From the NCBI GenBank assembly GCA_949316495.1, contig OX439010.1, positions 7,480,001 to 7,544,000 of the forward strand: DNA of 64,000 nt, given 5' to 3'. This DNA is from Amphiduros pacificus. Lineage: Eukaryota; Annelida; Polychaeta; Phyllodocida; Hesionidae. This document shows, piece by piece, positions 36,884-49,564 of this stretch. The notes below the pieces were generated by a model. It was not told the DNA's origin and made no database searches. It saw nothing but the letters and a program-made list of their open reading frames with translations. How positions within the stretch are numbered: position 1 is the stretch's first letter; the number at the start of each line of letters is the position of its first letter. A program made the position numbers and the translations under genes.

Positions 36884-36970
36884 AGACTTTGAGATATCTT
36901 CTGGACCATGGCATGGTATAAAGCTCTCTTTTTTTGGTGAGGACTGCCTCATTATCTCTTGAGTGACCCA

Positions 36971-36988
36971 CCCCCCCCCCCCCCCCCC
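36971..36988 (+). repeat. Poly-C tract, 18 bases
   Basis: An uninterrupted run of C just after the 21-bp array. It could form an i-motif/G-quadruplex pair; its length is prone to sequencing error. Confidence 0.93.
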
Positions 36989-36989
36989 A

Positions 36990-37600
36990 GTGCATGAAAG
37001 AGATTCATATTAGAATAAAAACAGACATGTAGTTTCTAAACCAAGAATTCATCACCTTCATCACAAATGATTGTATACTGCCCGTTTCCTTGTTGCTGTA
37101 GCCACTATTTTGGATTCTGCCGATATAAATATCACAAATTCTGATGGATAAATAATCGATCGTAGCACACATTTGTTCAGTGAGAAAATATATCTGCATG
37201 TATATGGCCTTTGATTATGCAGTTACTCCTGTTTGGTGTGTACAGTTTATGACATAAACCGGCTGTCAAAAATAAAATATATAAATAAATAAATAAAAAT
37301 AGCTGATTCATGAAGTTTTCCAAAAAATTTTTACAATGTGCTTAAAACCCAACTTGTCATTTTTATTTAACACATTATTTTCCACTCAAATGCAAAGAGC
37401 TAGGTTTGACACACACTCTAATTCTGCAGGACACCTGTGCAGTCAGAAGGAGTTTAATAAAATATCTTAAAGTCTAGAAAGGCCATGCCAAAAGGTCACA
37501 TTAAAACATGACCAAATTTATGCTCAACTACAATTGTTTATTTTTCTATCCTAATAAACCTTTTTATGCAAGGTCAATGTCTGCTGCCTCGCAAGTTGAA
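36990..37600. other. AT-rich DNA, no gene seen
   Basis: TA/AAAT low complexity at 37270-37305. Confidence 0.4.
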
Positions 37601-37604
37601 GATA

Positions 37605-38070
37605 ATCCTTGACAGATCTGCAGGATAGGGATAATCCTTGGAAGGTTAGAAGTTGATGATAATCCTCAGATGACCACTGGTCAGAAAGTTGATGATAATC
37701 CTCAGTGGATCAATAGTAAACAAGATGTAGATCACATGGATGATTCCCTGAAGATGACCACTGGTCAGCGTGTTGCTGATAATCCTAGAAAGATCACTAG
37801 CAAGATGTAATAGATCACATGGATGATTACCCGAAGATGACCACTGGTCAGCAAGCTGCTGATAATCTTGGGTAGATTATTAGCAGGCAAGATGTAGATC
37901 ACATGGATGATTCCCTAAAGATGACCACTGGTCAGTCGGCAAGATGGAGATCACATGGATGATTCCCTGAAGATGACCACTGGTCAGTCAGCAAGCTGCA
38001 GATCACAAAGGTGATTCCATAAAGATGACCACTGGTCAGCAAGTTGATTATATCAGGGAGGTGACCACTG
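37605..38070 (+). repeat. Degenerate ~45-bp tandem repeat
   Basis: 'gatgaccactggtcag' recurs about eight times with 'gatgataatcct' and 'gtagatcacatggatgattc' between. Spacing varies, so this is an old or rearranged array. Confidence 0.85.
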
Positions 38071-38079
38071 GTCAGTAAG

Positions 38080-39985
38080 TTGTCCCCAACTCTGCCTGTT
38101 GTTTCAAGGACACAGGCAGGAGCTGATGTCAACCTAACGACTCAGATAACGCTTTCTGGTGACAAGTTAAAAAATAAAAATTAAAACTTGACAAACAGAC
38201 CACCACAAATTTTACTTCATAATTAATATCTTAGCCTATGTGGTATAAGTGGCAAGCAAACATCAAACTCTTCATTTTGAGTTTTCCAACTAATCACAAT
38301 AATAGAAATCATCAAACAGAACATTTCATTATACAAAGATATTTTGAGATTATATCATGCAACCAGTGTAATGAATATAGAAAAGGGTTTCCCATTTTGA
38401 TAAATGTTGATATTTCATCCTTTCCAAACCGGATCAAGCATCCAACCAACTCTGTAACTTGTGTGGAAGTCTATGATGATGATATCATAACAAAGTTCCC
38501 TTCATATTGACTATTATAATGGCTGTCTGATCCATCTTCTTTTAATATAAGCCTAATCCACCGAGGCATATCAGTCAGAACCAACATTGATTTTTTTTCT
38601 ATTTATCCTAATTATCTCACAGATCACAAACATGAGAGTGCTCACTCTTTGTTATTCTCATACCATGTCCCTATCTCATCTGCGTATTAATATACATCTG
38701 GAGTCCAATTAAAAGGGCTGAAAAGGTTCTATTACCATCATTAGTGAAATATCATACAGGAATAAAACGTTTGGATTGGACTAATTATAATTAGAAGTAT
38801 GTTTAATGGGTTAGAGCCAAACAGTAACACGGTCACACATAAACATGGACGATTCTAATCACACATGCCCATTGTAAAACTACATTTGTTCAAACTGAAT
38901 CATTGTATTAGTCAATTTACATGCCTTTTTACCTGGGTATGTGGCCTGAAATAGTCCAGAATATGATCTGTGGGGGTCACATTTGTTCGTGAGCTAATAG
39001 AAGTTTGGTAGTGACTGATCCCTTGTACACCAGGAACAGACTTGACATGTGTGGATCAGGATTAACAAGAGGATGCCACTTTGTGTAACACGCCCCACAT
39101 TTAGAACTTACCACAGTCTGGACATCTATATGATCCAGCATTAGCTGTGAACACATAGGGTCACGTCACGCAGGATTGACCATATCATGTATACCTGACC
39201 ATCTGTAGTTATACAGACCTCAGATCAGTCTGACCGAAAAAGACTTTATTAAATTGATCATGACTTCGTTATATTGATCATGAATGCAATATATTGATCA
39301 TGACTTCATCATACCGATCATGACTTCATTATATTGACTGACTTAATTATAACCATCATGACTTCAATAAGGTTCATTATATCAATCATGAATTTAATGT
39401 CCATCCATGTATGGACCTAATCATTTCCATTATGACTTCATTAATCATTATATCAATCATGACCAAATACATGAGCACCATGGTCACTGACATCAGAAGA
39501 TCCAGAACAGATTCTATAATACAGTCATATCTTTCGCAATTTACTCAATTGTTTTCATTGAAAAATCTTCAATCCATACATACCATCTATAACCTCCTTC
39601 TCCAGATATTATGCCTTATGATTATGTCTAATTCTAACATTCCATGGCAGGTTTTTTCCCTCCCAACTACAGTTTGAACAGTATTCTATTTTCAGCGTTC
39701 CATTTTAAGTTTAGATATTCATGCTTTACAATTTATTTCTCCAGGTAACAACTAAACATATATTTTTCCTGGTCTTTAGAAATTCAAGTACAGCCACATA
39801 GAAGATAATTAAGTAGCCTAAGGTTTCTATTGAAGGTTTAAATAAAGTGACTTCACTGCATCAAAAGGCAGCCATATTCAGATCTGGTTCCTTTGATGAC
39901 AGAACCAGTAAACCTAGATTTTCACATACAAGCCTTAGAGTAATCAAGATCAAAGTCCAGAAAGGCTAATCTACACCCATGTAAC
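38080..39985. other. AT-rich DNA with short decayed repeats
   Basis: Around 39240-39470 a loose repeat of 'atcatgacttcattatattg' occurs about eight times. No gene is seen. Confidence 0.45.
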
Positions 39986-39987
39986 TT

Positions 39988-40275
39988 GTGCCATTTATCT
40001 GATGAGCAAATTCTACACAATTTTACACTTGTCTCATTGGGAAATTCTACACAATTTTACACCTGTCTCATGGGGAAATTCTACACAATGTTACATCTGT
40101 CTCATGGGGAAATTCTACACAATTGTACACCTGTCTCATGGGCAAATTTTACACATGTCTCATGGGCAAATTGATACAATTTTACAACTGTCTCATGGGT
40201 CAATTTTAAACAATTTTACATTGATCTGTCTCAGTGGTTAATTCAACAATATATTACATCTGTCTCATGGGTCAA
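39988..40275 (+). repeat. ~34-bp minisatellite, ~8 copies
   Basis: The unit is built on 'ctcatggggaaattctacac' followed by 'aattttacacctgt'. Units become progressively diverged towards the right. Confidence 0.9.
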
Positions 40276-40279
40276 TTGT

Positions 40280-42953
40280 ACAAAATTTTCCCCTTTGATA
40301 ACATGTAAATTTTACACCTGGTTGGCAATTCTATTCTCAATTTTACACACTATTTCAGTGACTTCCCATCATTCACCGAAAAGGTCAAATCGCGAAAAAC
40401 ACCCTCATATCATGACAAGGCCATGTAATGTTTTATACCAAAAAAACATTCATTTGCTTAGATAAAAAAAATGTCACATGCCCAAAATAAGGCACAAACT
40501 TAAAATCTCACTGTGCCGCCAACACTGTGGGCAGCCTCAATATGTTTTGGCCAACTAAAAGATGATATTGACCTGCATTCACAGGGTTAATACCTCATCA
40601 TGCTTTCAGACATATTCATTACAGTGGGATCAGCCTGGCAAGGGTTAAAAGTAAGGGAATTACTGGGCTGAACCTCATGCATAGATACATAACATGGAGG
40701 GGGTTTTGTGCAAAGTTCAATATTGCAGTTGGCTGCAGACCGTGTCAGATAATGATGATGATGATGGCAGCGATGACTGTAGGCCCCTTCCTATATATTG
40801 ATTCCTTCACTTAATGGCCATGTCAATGTACTATGTATGGTGAGGGCTGTACGTGGGATAGACCATATTCCCGATGGATGTGCAAAATACACAGGAAAAT
40901 ATGCCTGCTGACTTTGTACCACATATCATGAAAATTTGGATAACTATTCTAAGCACTGAGAAACAAGAATCTTTTATGTTAAATTTGTTTTTTCTTTTAC
41001 TTCCTGCTTTAAACTGATACTCATAATATTAGCATTACCATTAATGTTGTCTTACATATCTGACTTCATTTATCTTCCTTTTTGTATGCAGGCATTTAGT
41101 ATGCCAAAGGTTATAATCGAATAATCGAAGTGTCACTTCTTATTTAAAAAATGAATACTCATTCAAATAAATGAATGGCAAAAATGGTAAAGACCTCCAC
41201 TACAATATTTCTTATCATATAAAAAAGTGCTTTAAACTATCACATAATAGGCTTTCAAATTCAAGAAAATGTGCTTGGCAATTTTTTAATGCAAAAAAAA
41301 AACACAATTATGTCAGACATAATCTTGTACGTGGAAAAATAAGGTGACACTTTATGCCTACGTGTGACCACATATGTTCCTGTTCATGACTGACCATTAA
41401 GAAATCTTGTTCCAATTGATCCAACTGTTCTGAAAATCTCCTCACACTAAAATGTAAATGTGTAATGGTGTTTTTATGACCCTTTCAGCAGCTATGGCCA
41501 TATCAGGTTGACTTTCGAGCCTTTTAACCAGTGAGAAAGTAACACTGCCGGCAGTGGGAATCAAACCCACTACCTCCCATCCTCCACTTTTTTTTTCCTA
41601 ACACTAAAACTGTTTTAAAGTTCGGAATGACCACAAAACAACTTCTTGATGTTTTAAATTATACACATGTGTCTTGGTACAGCACAGTGCTTGAAGCATT
41701 TCTTAATCCATCCTGGGGGGTTTAAGGTGGTGCATTGAATAGCCTGGACATACAGGCTCTGTGAACAACTGGCACCTGTCGCAAAGTCACACTCCACCTC
41801 CCACTGCCACAAAGTGCACACTCCTCAGGCACTGAACTGCCCCAAGATGGAAAGCAGACAAATACATGTACTTGGTGTTTTGCACTCATTGCTGAAAACT
41901 CACTGATACCAGGAATAACATTCTAAAACATGTTAACCCATTGGTATACAGAGAAAAGTGATCAATTTATTTAATTTCTCTTATTTCATGTCATTATCAA
42001 CAATCGCATTAATTAATGCTGGAGCATCATTACTAATTTATAAATTATGTTATTAATTTAATAGATATTATCACATGATTACCACCATACTTGTGGAGCA
42101 ATTCACAGCTTACCACAAAGGAAATACCTTAACTGTGTTAACCCTTTGTTTTAATTGCATTTATAAGTATTTAAACTTTATTTCCTAGTTTCTAACTAGC
42201 ACTTTTGGCCTTTCTCATGATAACTACTATGTTATCATGAAACTTTAGCACAAACTCTGCAGGATCAAATGTGGTGACCAGAGCAATATAATAAATCTAT
42301 ATTTATGAAAGAGTTGACTAAAGAAGCATGTATCTGTGCTACCATGGCACCCAGTGGGTTAAGTGTGCACAAGAGTTCTGTCCACATGGTGTAGTGTCTC
42401 TATTGGTACCGCACACACTGAAGCACAAATGGCAGTCAGACACAGATAAATACCAAACTTCCTGTCCCAAGGTAACAACACGCCTCTCCATCCAACTCTT
42501 TGCCTTTTTGAAGATTTCAATGTGATCCTTGACAATTAAATCAATTATGCATAGATACAAAAAACTGAGTTTCGTCAAATTAGGATGAAGCCATCATAAT
42601 TTGGTTTCATACATTAATCATCTATGGCATTCATACATACTGTACAAGACTTGCATATATAGTCAGTCAGTCATTTCTTTTCAATGCAATAAATCCCCAT
42701 ATATAAGCAAGCCTTATAAAGATGATAGTCCCTTCAAATGTGATCAGTACAAATAGCTATTGATTACCAGGATGATATTAATTATGATTTCTATATTTAT
42801 ATAAATAATAATGCACTGCTGCCATCTAGTGGGTACCATGATCCTGACCAAGCTCTTGGGTATATTACCATAATAAAAACTGTCATTAAACAAATTATTA
42901 CGTCATTACAATGTATAATTTAGACAAATTATAACCATTGTTTTGATTGCTTC
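40280..42953. other. AT-rich DNA, mostly unique
   Basis: A B-box-like 'ggtttgattcc' on the minus strand near 41558-41568 hints at another SINE fragment. A minus-strand open segment at 42344-42527 (DHIEIFKKAKSWMERR) is a weak exon candidate with no convincing donor. Confidence 0.35.
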
Positions 42954-43228
42954 CAGCCTTGAGATATGCACTGGCCCGGTGGCCTGGGACCCCGTTGGGC
43001 AACCATATTTTTGATCTTTTAGTGGCCCAAACTATCTTGATCTTATTCTAATCCTTGATAAATATTTGTTACATATCACACTCAGACACTAGTCACTATG
43101 CAGTCTTATGTAAAATGGTCTTTTTTGTATCACACATCCTATCATCCTTAGAAACTTTGGGCCACTATTTCTCTTGCTCTGGTGGCCGAACTGGGCAACC
43201 AACATTTCTCTCTTTATGTCAAGGCCTG
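42954..43228. mobile_element. MITE with diverged inverted ends
   Basis: 275 bp. The left end CAGCCTTGAGATA and right end complement CAGGCCTTGACATA are inverted repeats. Inner blocks GGGCAACC and AGTGGCCCAAA also recur inverted. Flanks (attgcttc / tagcttaa) give no clean target duplication. CAG-type ends and size suggest a hAT-like non-autonomous element. Related left ends lie at 31503 and, more diverged, at about 47876. Confidence 0.7.
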
Positions 43229-43229
43229 T

Positions 43230-44093
43230 AGCTTAATCATCTTTTTCAATTTATATTTCTGGTATTTGACTGAGATTGATGCCCGCTCCTCATGTCACCT
43301 GTAAGGACCCTTAAAACATAAAAAGGTTCATTTATAAAGGACGTGAATAGTAAAATTTGGTATAAAAAAACATTCAAGAATAATCTGGATTGCCAATGAC
43401 AATGAAATTACAATGATCCATAAATTGCCTGTGTCTGCATTGAGTGACCAAGGTCCACCAACCAGGAGAAGACATCAGCTTGCATGTTGCTCATATTCAA
43501 GACAGTTCAGGTGCATGATAAAATACACAGTGTGGCTGCTTGCTAACCATAATGATAACAATGATATGTGACTAAATAAATGTAAATGATCTCTGTGCTT
43601 GTTAAGATGAATACTTTGCTATCAAATAACCATTGAAAAGGGATCAATTACCATTGACAACGCATCGTAATCCATGCAGCTCAACCAAATGGTGTCTCTA
43701 GTTAAAACGTGATGTTGATGCATGGCTGGTTATTTAAAATACACTACAAAGGGTATCATCTCGCAAACGGTGATTTATACCAGTAGATTATTATATTGTG
43801 TCAATGTACATTATCATGATTTTCAATCAATTTTAATTGGCAAATTGAAAAATGCATTTATAATAAGCTGGAACAAAGATTAAATTGGTCATTCATCATT
43901 ATTGCAAAACTGTACTCGGTCACACTTGTTTAGTATATATGACTAAAACATATTATGAAAATGCATGCTTTTTGAAGTGGGTGAACTTATAGATGCTCAT
44001 CACAGACTGGTGTGATAGTGTAGTATAATTCATCAATCACTCTTTCTTCAGCTGTGCCAAATTCCTGCCACATAACATCAGGTCATAACATGA
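43230..44093. other. AT-rich DNA, no gene seen
   Basis: It contains two or three copies of the dispersed 'gtgactaaataaa'-type motif. Nothing else is recognised. Confidence 0.4.
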
Positions 44094-44488
44094 TGTGCTC
44101 AGAGGGAGGATGCTACTTTTATGTGCTCAGAGGGAGGATGCTACTTTTATGTGCTCAGAGGGAGGATGCTACTTTTATGTGCTCAGAGGGAGGATGCTAC
44201 TTTTATGTGCTCAGAGGGAGGATGCTACTTTTATGTGCTCAGAGGGAGGATGCTACTTTTATGTACTCAGAGGGAGGATGCTACTTTTATGTGCTCAGAG
44301 GGAGGATGCTACTTTTATGTGCTCAGAGGGAGGATGCTACTTTTATGTGCTCAGAGGGAGGATGCTACTTTTATGTGTTCAGAAGGAGGATGCTACTTTT
44401 ATGTGCTCAGAGGGAGGATGCTACTTTTATGTGCTCAGAGGGAGGATGCTACTTTTATGTGCTCAGAGGGAGGATGCTACTTTTATGT
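44094..44488 (+). repeat. 28-bp minisatellite, 14 copies
   Basis: The unit is 'tgtgctcagagggaggatgc' plus 'tactttta'. Copies are nearly identical (variants 'tgtactcag', 'tgttcagaa'). Since 28 is not a multiple of three and the unit lacks stops, all three plus frames stay open (126-154 codons), which is not evidence of coding. Confidence 0.97.
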
Positions 44489-44489
44489 C

Positions 44490-45135
44490 AAAATATATTG
44501 ACTAGTCATCACAGCTGATTAGCTCAGACAAGAGCTTCTTTAAATTTCTACTTTATGATATGATAGATAGTTAAAAACTAGAATAAAAATCGGTCTGTAC
44601 TTAATATTTATTGATTCAACCGATTCAAGAAATTACAGGTTCAACCTTTATAAGGCATGAAATTGCTGTATGTTCTTCTTTTAATGTTCACCATAAAAGA
44701 TAATCTATGTCTGTCTATTTTTTTTTTTTTAAATCGTCAATGACCTGTATGGAACCAATATATGTATGGAACCAATAGGAGTCACACAAATGCAACCTAT
44801 CAAAGAAATGCAATTTAAGTGTGAAAAGAAAAATTTCTGCTAAATCTAGAATTTCAAATAGCTTCTATTTTCACAGCCTGAGCCAAACATTATTTGATCA
44901 CGCCATAAATATGACCAAATTTAAATTAAAGCTTGACTCGGTTTTCCTGTGACTTGATGTGGTCTGGCACAGCTCAGTTTTGCATGGCATACTTTCCGTG
45001 ACCAAATAGATAATTGGCTCCTTCTGATTTATATCACTTTACTACTGTGACCAGGCACTTTCATTGTCTCACTGTCTCCAACTCTGGTCCTTCCAGTCTG
45101 AGCATGGCACTGTCCCTTGCTGCGGGTCAAACGTG
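44490..45135. other. AT-rich DNA before the SINE
   Basis: A possible minus-strand mini-exon at 45073-45119 (acceptor 'gtttgacccgcag', donor ACA|GTGAGA) is open in all frames and therefore not informative. No gene is called. Confidence 0.3.
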
Positions 45136-45456
45136 ACAAGCTTTTTGTTTGTTTGTTTGGAGTTTTACATCACTTTCAACATTATTTCATTCATTTCGTG
45201 ATGAGACCTACTTGTAGCAGATATAGTGCTGCCTCACTGAATTGTCATGTTGCAGGTCCTTGACATAACATCCCACCCGGTCACAGATTTACAAGGACAA
45301 CGGGTTAACCCTTCAGGCACTGGCCTCAGCTCATATGGGAAATTGCATCATGAGTCCAATCTCGGCATGGCCGGGGATCAAACCCAAGACCTTTAGATCA
45401 CAACAGAGGAACTGGTGCTAATAAGCTGGCGCTCTAACCAACTGTGCCAAGGCCTG
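45136..45456 (-). mobile_element. tRNA-derived SINE, best copy in the window
   Basis: Read on the minus strand: a tRNA-like head with A-box-like 'cagttggttagagcg' and B-box-like 'gggtttgatcccc', a middle region including 'gacctgcaacatgacaattc', then a 3' end 'gttgaaagtgatgtaaaact' and a CAAA-repeat tail. About 320 bp. Other copies: 52518-52725, 54257-54479, 33588-33632 and 19086-19150. The central domain (V, Nin, Meta or other) cannot be assigned without comparison. The sequence style resembles molluscan SINEs. Confidence 0.85.
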
Positions 45457-45459
45457 TGG

Positions 45460-46729
45460 CCTACGTGAGAACCGTAAAATACTACTGATTATTATTACAT
45501 TGATTACCTATTTCACATTGATTAGATGCTTATTATGGTGATATTGATTTGATATTTCATATCGATTAGATACAAGTTTATTTTTGTGATACTAATTTGA
45601 TATTCCATGAATTATTGAGCACACAGGATAGTCTACAGCAAAGTCAGAGAAGTTTGTGTTGGGTGACCTTTTTTTTAAAAATTATGTTCTTTCAGTTGAT
45701 AAAAAATAAAACACAATCATTTTGACCATGAGTACAAAGAATATACAATGGCAAAATATCTACAAACTAAGAGATGTTATTGAAAAAAAAAGTCTGGTTT
45801 CAGCGCTATCTAAATTTTATTTTTATAATACAGCCATTTTCTTCATCCATATAAGCATATTCTGACCTTCAGATGGTTAGACCAGTCAGTTTCCCTGATG
45901 TGACAGCTCTCAAGCAGTACTGTAGTAAAGGAATGTTGGCATGCAACAAGTGCTGTCAACAGATGTGTGAGAAAAAGATCTGTATTAATTACTGGTGACT
46001 TTATACCTATGCACTATCCCCTTTCAAAAAGTATTTTAAAAAAATGATCTGCATGAAATCTACCTCAATAACCAGTACCAGACATGAAAAAAGGTGTGAA
46101 AAACTAGTCAGCAGGGGGTCTTGACACAAGCATGGAGATTGTATGGATAGAGCTAATCTAACGCTTGTCATTATCACTCCAAACATTGTTTTTCACACAA
46201 TGAAGCGCTCCTATTATGTCCAATCAATTTGGCTTCTCACCAGGCATTTAAAGTTATGTATTGCTAAATAAACAGTTGTTTACATATAAACATAAGAAAA
46301 ACTGAGAAACGCTTTAATGAAAACGTTCATCGACACAGGTATAAATCAACAGAAAATTCCTTTTAAATATTTGTTATAAAAAATCACATCCGCAGATTTC
46401 TTTTTAACAATGCACTATTACTATAAATGAGCATAATCAAAAAGGTATTCTTTTTAAAAAAATTGAAGGAAAAAATACTTTACAGAAGAGTTTATGTATA
46501 ATTCAAAGACAAATAAAGCCCATTGATAAAGTATTAACTTTGGCCTTTATTCTTTTGAATGAAACATTAAAAGATTAATTGTTAATTTCAAAATTACCTT
46601 GCCATTTTGACTGATCAGCAAACTCAATTAAATTGATTTTCTTCTCCACAAATGTTGCACACATGTCTTAGTGTTGAGCTCAGTGGTAACTCGTGGTATG
46701 TGGGGACAGGTGTACTTGGCCAGACTCAC
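45460..46729. other. AT-rich DNA, no gene seen
   Basis: Only short frames. No element ends recognised. Confidence 0.4.
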
Positions 46730-47414
46730 CTTGTGTGTTCTTGACTCTCCCTTGTGAGTCCTTGAATCAAATTAAGTTCGTCATCTTCTGAACTGAGCTG
46801 GGTGATGCCACTGCGAGGCCTTGACACTTTTGTCCCAATGAGAGAGTGACAGCCACATACCTGTGTCCTGTGACTGTGTGGTTTATTTATAGAGCTGCGA
46901 ATTATTCTGAGTGCAGAGTGGAGCATGCAGACAAGACAGGAACACATCCGTTTATCAGGTGTTGCTCACTTTCACAATAATAACACTTATCACTGATCTG
47001 CTCACCAATGATCATCAACCAGATTTAAACATCTCAGTCATTCTCCCACACAGACCCATGACACTCACGTACAACTTGACATTATGTTCACAAATCCATC
47101 TACAATATCGTGTCATTTGTCTCAGTTTTGTCCCTCATTGTCTAAATCTATTATTTTTTTCTCAAGACATATCGTGAGGTTGGCCCACTGTCAGCTCAGC
47201 AGCTGCTGCTGCTGGGCCGAAAAACAGTCCCAGTCCTCAAAATCAAAGTCCGCTCATAAGCAAGTATGACCTGTAAAATCGCGATACAGTATTCACAATG
47301 ATAAAAAAATCGGGTTTGTGTCTTACCTTTCCTTAAATATTTCCTGACTAAGGTGGCTGGCAGGTAAATCACAGTTCAGATAGAGCCACAATGTACGATC
47401 ATTGCGCCATGTTG
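46730..47414 (-). CDS. Candidate exon pair R-B of an unrecognised host gene
   Basis: Minus-strand segments 47327-47414 and 46730-46867. The first ends with a strong donor AAAG|GTAAGA and reads TWRNDRTLWLYLNCDLPASH and SQEIFKE. The second joins in phase 2 through acceptor 'acacagtcacag', reads SRPRSGITQLSSEDDELNLI then QGLTRESQEHT, and ends AAG|GTGAGT. The joined frame of about 75 codons is open with normal-looking amino-acid make-up. Pyrimidine tracts before both acceptors are weak. No family recognised. It may belong to the same gene as the other minus-strand candidates. Confidence 0.32.
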
Positions 47415-47419
47415 CTTTT

Positions 47420-48334
47420 TCAGGTCAGGCTATCCGGGTCTTCATAAATGGAGTTGTCTGATTGGTCAATTGCGTTTCTCAAGATCCATCATGAAGAGAC
47501 GAAGCTGGGGTTGTTCTTGCATTTCTAGAATCAGCCGCTAGATGTCACGTTGGAACAGTCTTTCGCTTTCAACTGATTTGATCAGATCAGTGCAGGAATG
47601 AATATTTTATGTTCTGTTTTTTTCCAAATTGACATTTCTCAGGCCAAATGATATCGTGACTCGGGTGTATAAATACGCCATGCATCTAAATTGCAGTTAG
47701 TTAGTTCCTATTGAGGCCCAGGTTGGGCATGTGTGGCTTATGGCTATATTTTGTTCTTTTAATTGAAATCTGGTGCATAAAATGTTTTTGTTTCAAATCA
47801 TGAATTTTACTCCACAGAAATATATTAAACTGTGAAACGGCGTTCTTATACATTTACTATCAGACCCTAAAAAGGACTTCACATTAGCACTGACTCGGTG
47901 GCCCTGAAAGGGGTTTTTTGAGCCTTTGGATTAGAATGGGCTTGTGAATTTAAAATTCTCCTGGCCTGAATTTGTGTGATTTTTTTTCTTATTTTACACT
48001 GTTAAAGGCCAGTAGTTTACAACAAAATGGCCAGTAGATTTCAATTCACTTTTTGGACCAGTGACTAAAAACCTAAATGTCACAGCCTGCCCAAGAATTA
48101 ATCCCAATTTTACATCTTTAACCATCAATTTATTATTGCTATTTCCAATGTACAGAGACTTCCGCCCCAAAATCACTTTGTTCATACAATGGCATCTCTT
48201 TGGAGGGTTCATAAATATGAATATGAATAAAAAAAACAACCCTGCTTTTATTATCCAAGATTTTTTATTATCCAAAGACAATAAGAAAAGAAAATGGTTT
48301 TGAAAAAACTATATCATCTATATTTTTTGTACAC
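47420..48334. other. AT-rich DNA with a decayed MITE end
   Basis: At 47876-47906 'cacattagcactgactcggt' resembles the left end of the 42954 element. The rest is unrecognised. Confidence 0.35.
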
Positions 48335-48374
48335 CGGCCTTCTCTTTTCATAACACTACGAAAAGAGAAGGCCG
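48335..48374. repeat. Perfect 15-bp hairpin, 10-nt loop
   Basis: CGGCCTTCTCTTTTC at 48335-48349 is exactly reverse-complemented at 48360-48374. Either strand would fold into a stable stem-loop. The flanks do not extend the match, so it is not obviously a MITE pair. Confidence 0.9.
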
Positions 48375-48779
48375 ATTGCAATCTACCATTCTGTATGTTG
48401 TGAGAGGAAAAGCTTGCACGTTTACAAATTTCACCCATGTACGATATATTTTAATACACCAGGTGGCTGCAGGGCCCAATGGATCAGTTAGAATTGACCA
48501 TAATCAGACCACTTCTCAAGAATGTGCGTTAACACATTACAAGGAATTATAATATGGCACCAAATTCAGCTTTTCCGATAAAAAGGGCAATAGTCAAACT
48601 TTCTGGCCATATACTATAGACACCATTGCTTCATCCTTTCGCTCCAGTATTGTGGGCCACTTGAGCAAAGCAGAATCAAGAACAAAAATAGATGGCAATG
48701 GTATCTCACCATCTTCATGCTTTAAAAATACACACAAGGAACAATTCTCAATCAGCATATAACGCATCACTAGAAATGG

Positions 48780-49560
48780 CAGACATAGGGATATAACTTT
48801 TTTACTACTCAGAATACATCTACAAATGATATGTGATCGAATGTCAACCTTCTTAGGCTATTTTGATCAAATATTGCCAGTGACCTTGAAGTGACCTTTC
48901 AATGACCTTGAAAATAGAAAGCATATTTCCACGAAATTATCTACATGTTTTGTTATCCTATCATCTACATCTTTCAAATACGAGCTCGTAGAGTCGTTAT
49001 TCATCAAAATCTGTTCATAATTAACAATTTGAGAGCAATCTATAGTTTTGTGGTCAATCTATAAGGGAAAACAGAGGAAAACACTATAATACTAAGTTTC
49101 TTTTAAATAATATAAAAATGCCAGCTTATTGGGGGTTAGTTTATGAAAATATATAGAATACTGCACAGAAAAACACATTAATACTAAAAAGAAATTGAAA
49201 AAAAAGTCCATCAATTTCAAGATTTATAATGAAGCTAAAATGATTAAAAATAGCTTAAATCGGTAGGGTTTACAAAAGTGACAAATTGACAGACTTTAAT
49301 TTGACCTCACATTTATTCTTGAGGTATTAGATAAATTGAATATTAATCTAATTTCAGAAAATAATCAGCAATAAGTTGCTCTTATCATAATAATACCTAA
49401 AAAAGAAGAAATATTCCCTGAAAAATATGAGAAAATTAGTCATGAATAGAAATGATTAGAAAAAATATAATAAAAAACATATTGAATGTAGAGTCAATTG
49501 GGTTATAACATTTAGTAGCTGAAGTATTTCTAAAAAATCTTATGTATTTGGTTTTTCTGA
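48780..49560 (+). repeat. Dispersed repeat copy 1 (unknown family)
   Basis: Shares ordered blocks with 56735-57190: 'tctacaaatgata', 'tattgccagtgaccttgaa', 'catctttcaaatacgag'/'catctttaaaagtcgag', and further on 'taatcagcaataagttgctc' against 'taacccccaataggttatcc'. The divergence is substantial. There is no open frame and no defined ends. Confidence 0.65.
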
Positions 49561-49564
49561 ACAA

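Noticed and set aside
35141-36909. 583- and 555-codon proteins from the 21-bp array
   Set aside because: Frames follow directly from a 21-bp unit without stops. No unique domain, signal peptide or splice context was seen.
41541-41600. tRNA gene suggested by a B-box-like sequence on the minus strand
   Set aside because: No A-box or cloverleaf at the right distance; at most a SINE fragment.
46884-47698. TATAAATA on the minus strand (46884-46891) and on the plus strand (47668-47675), looking like divergent promoters
   Set aside because: In DNA this AT-rich, about a dozen such octamers are expected by chance in the window. No open frame or first exon follows either, and the minus one sits within a candidate intron.
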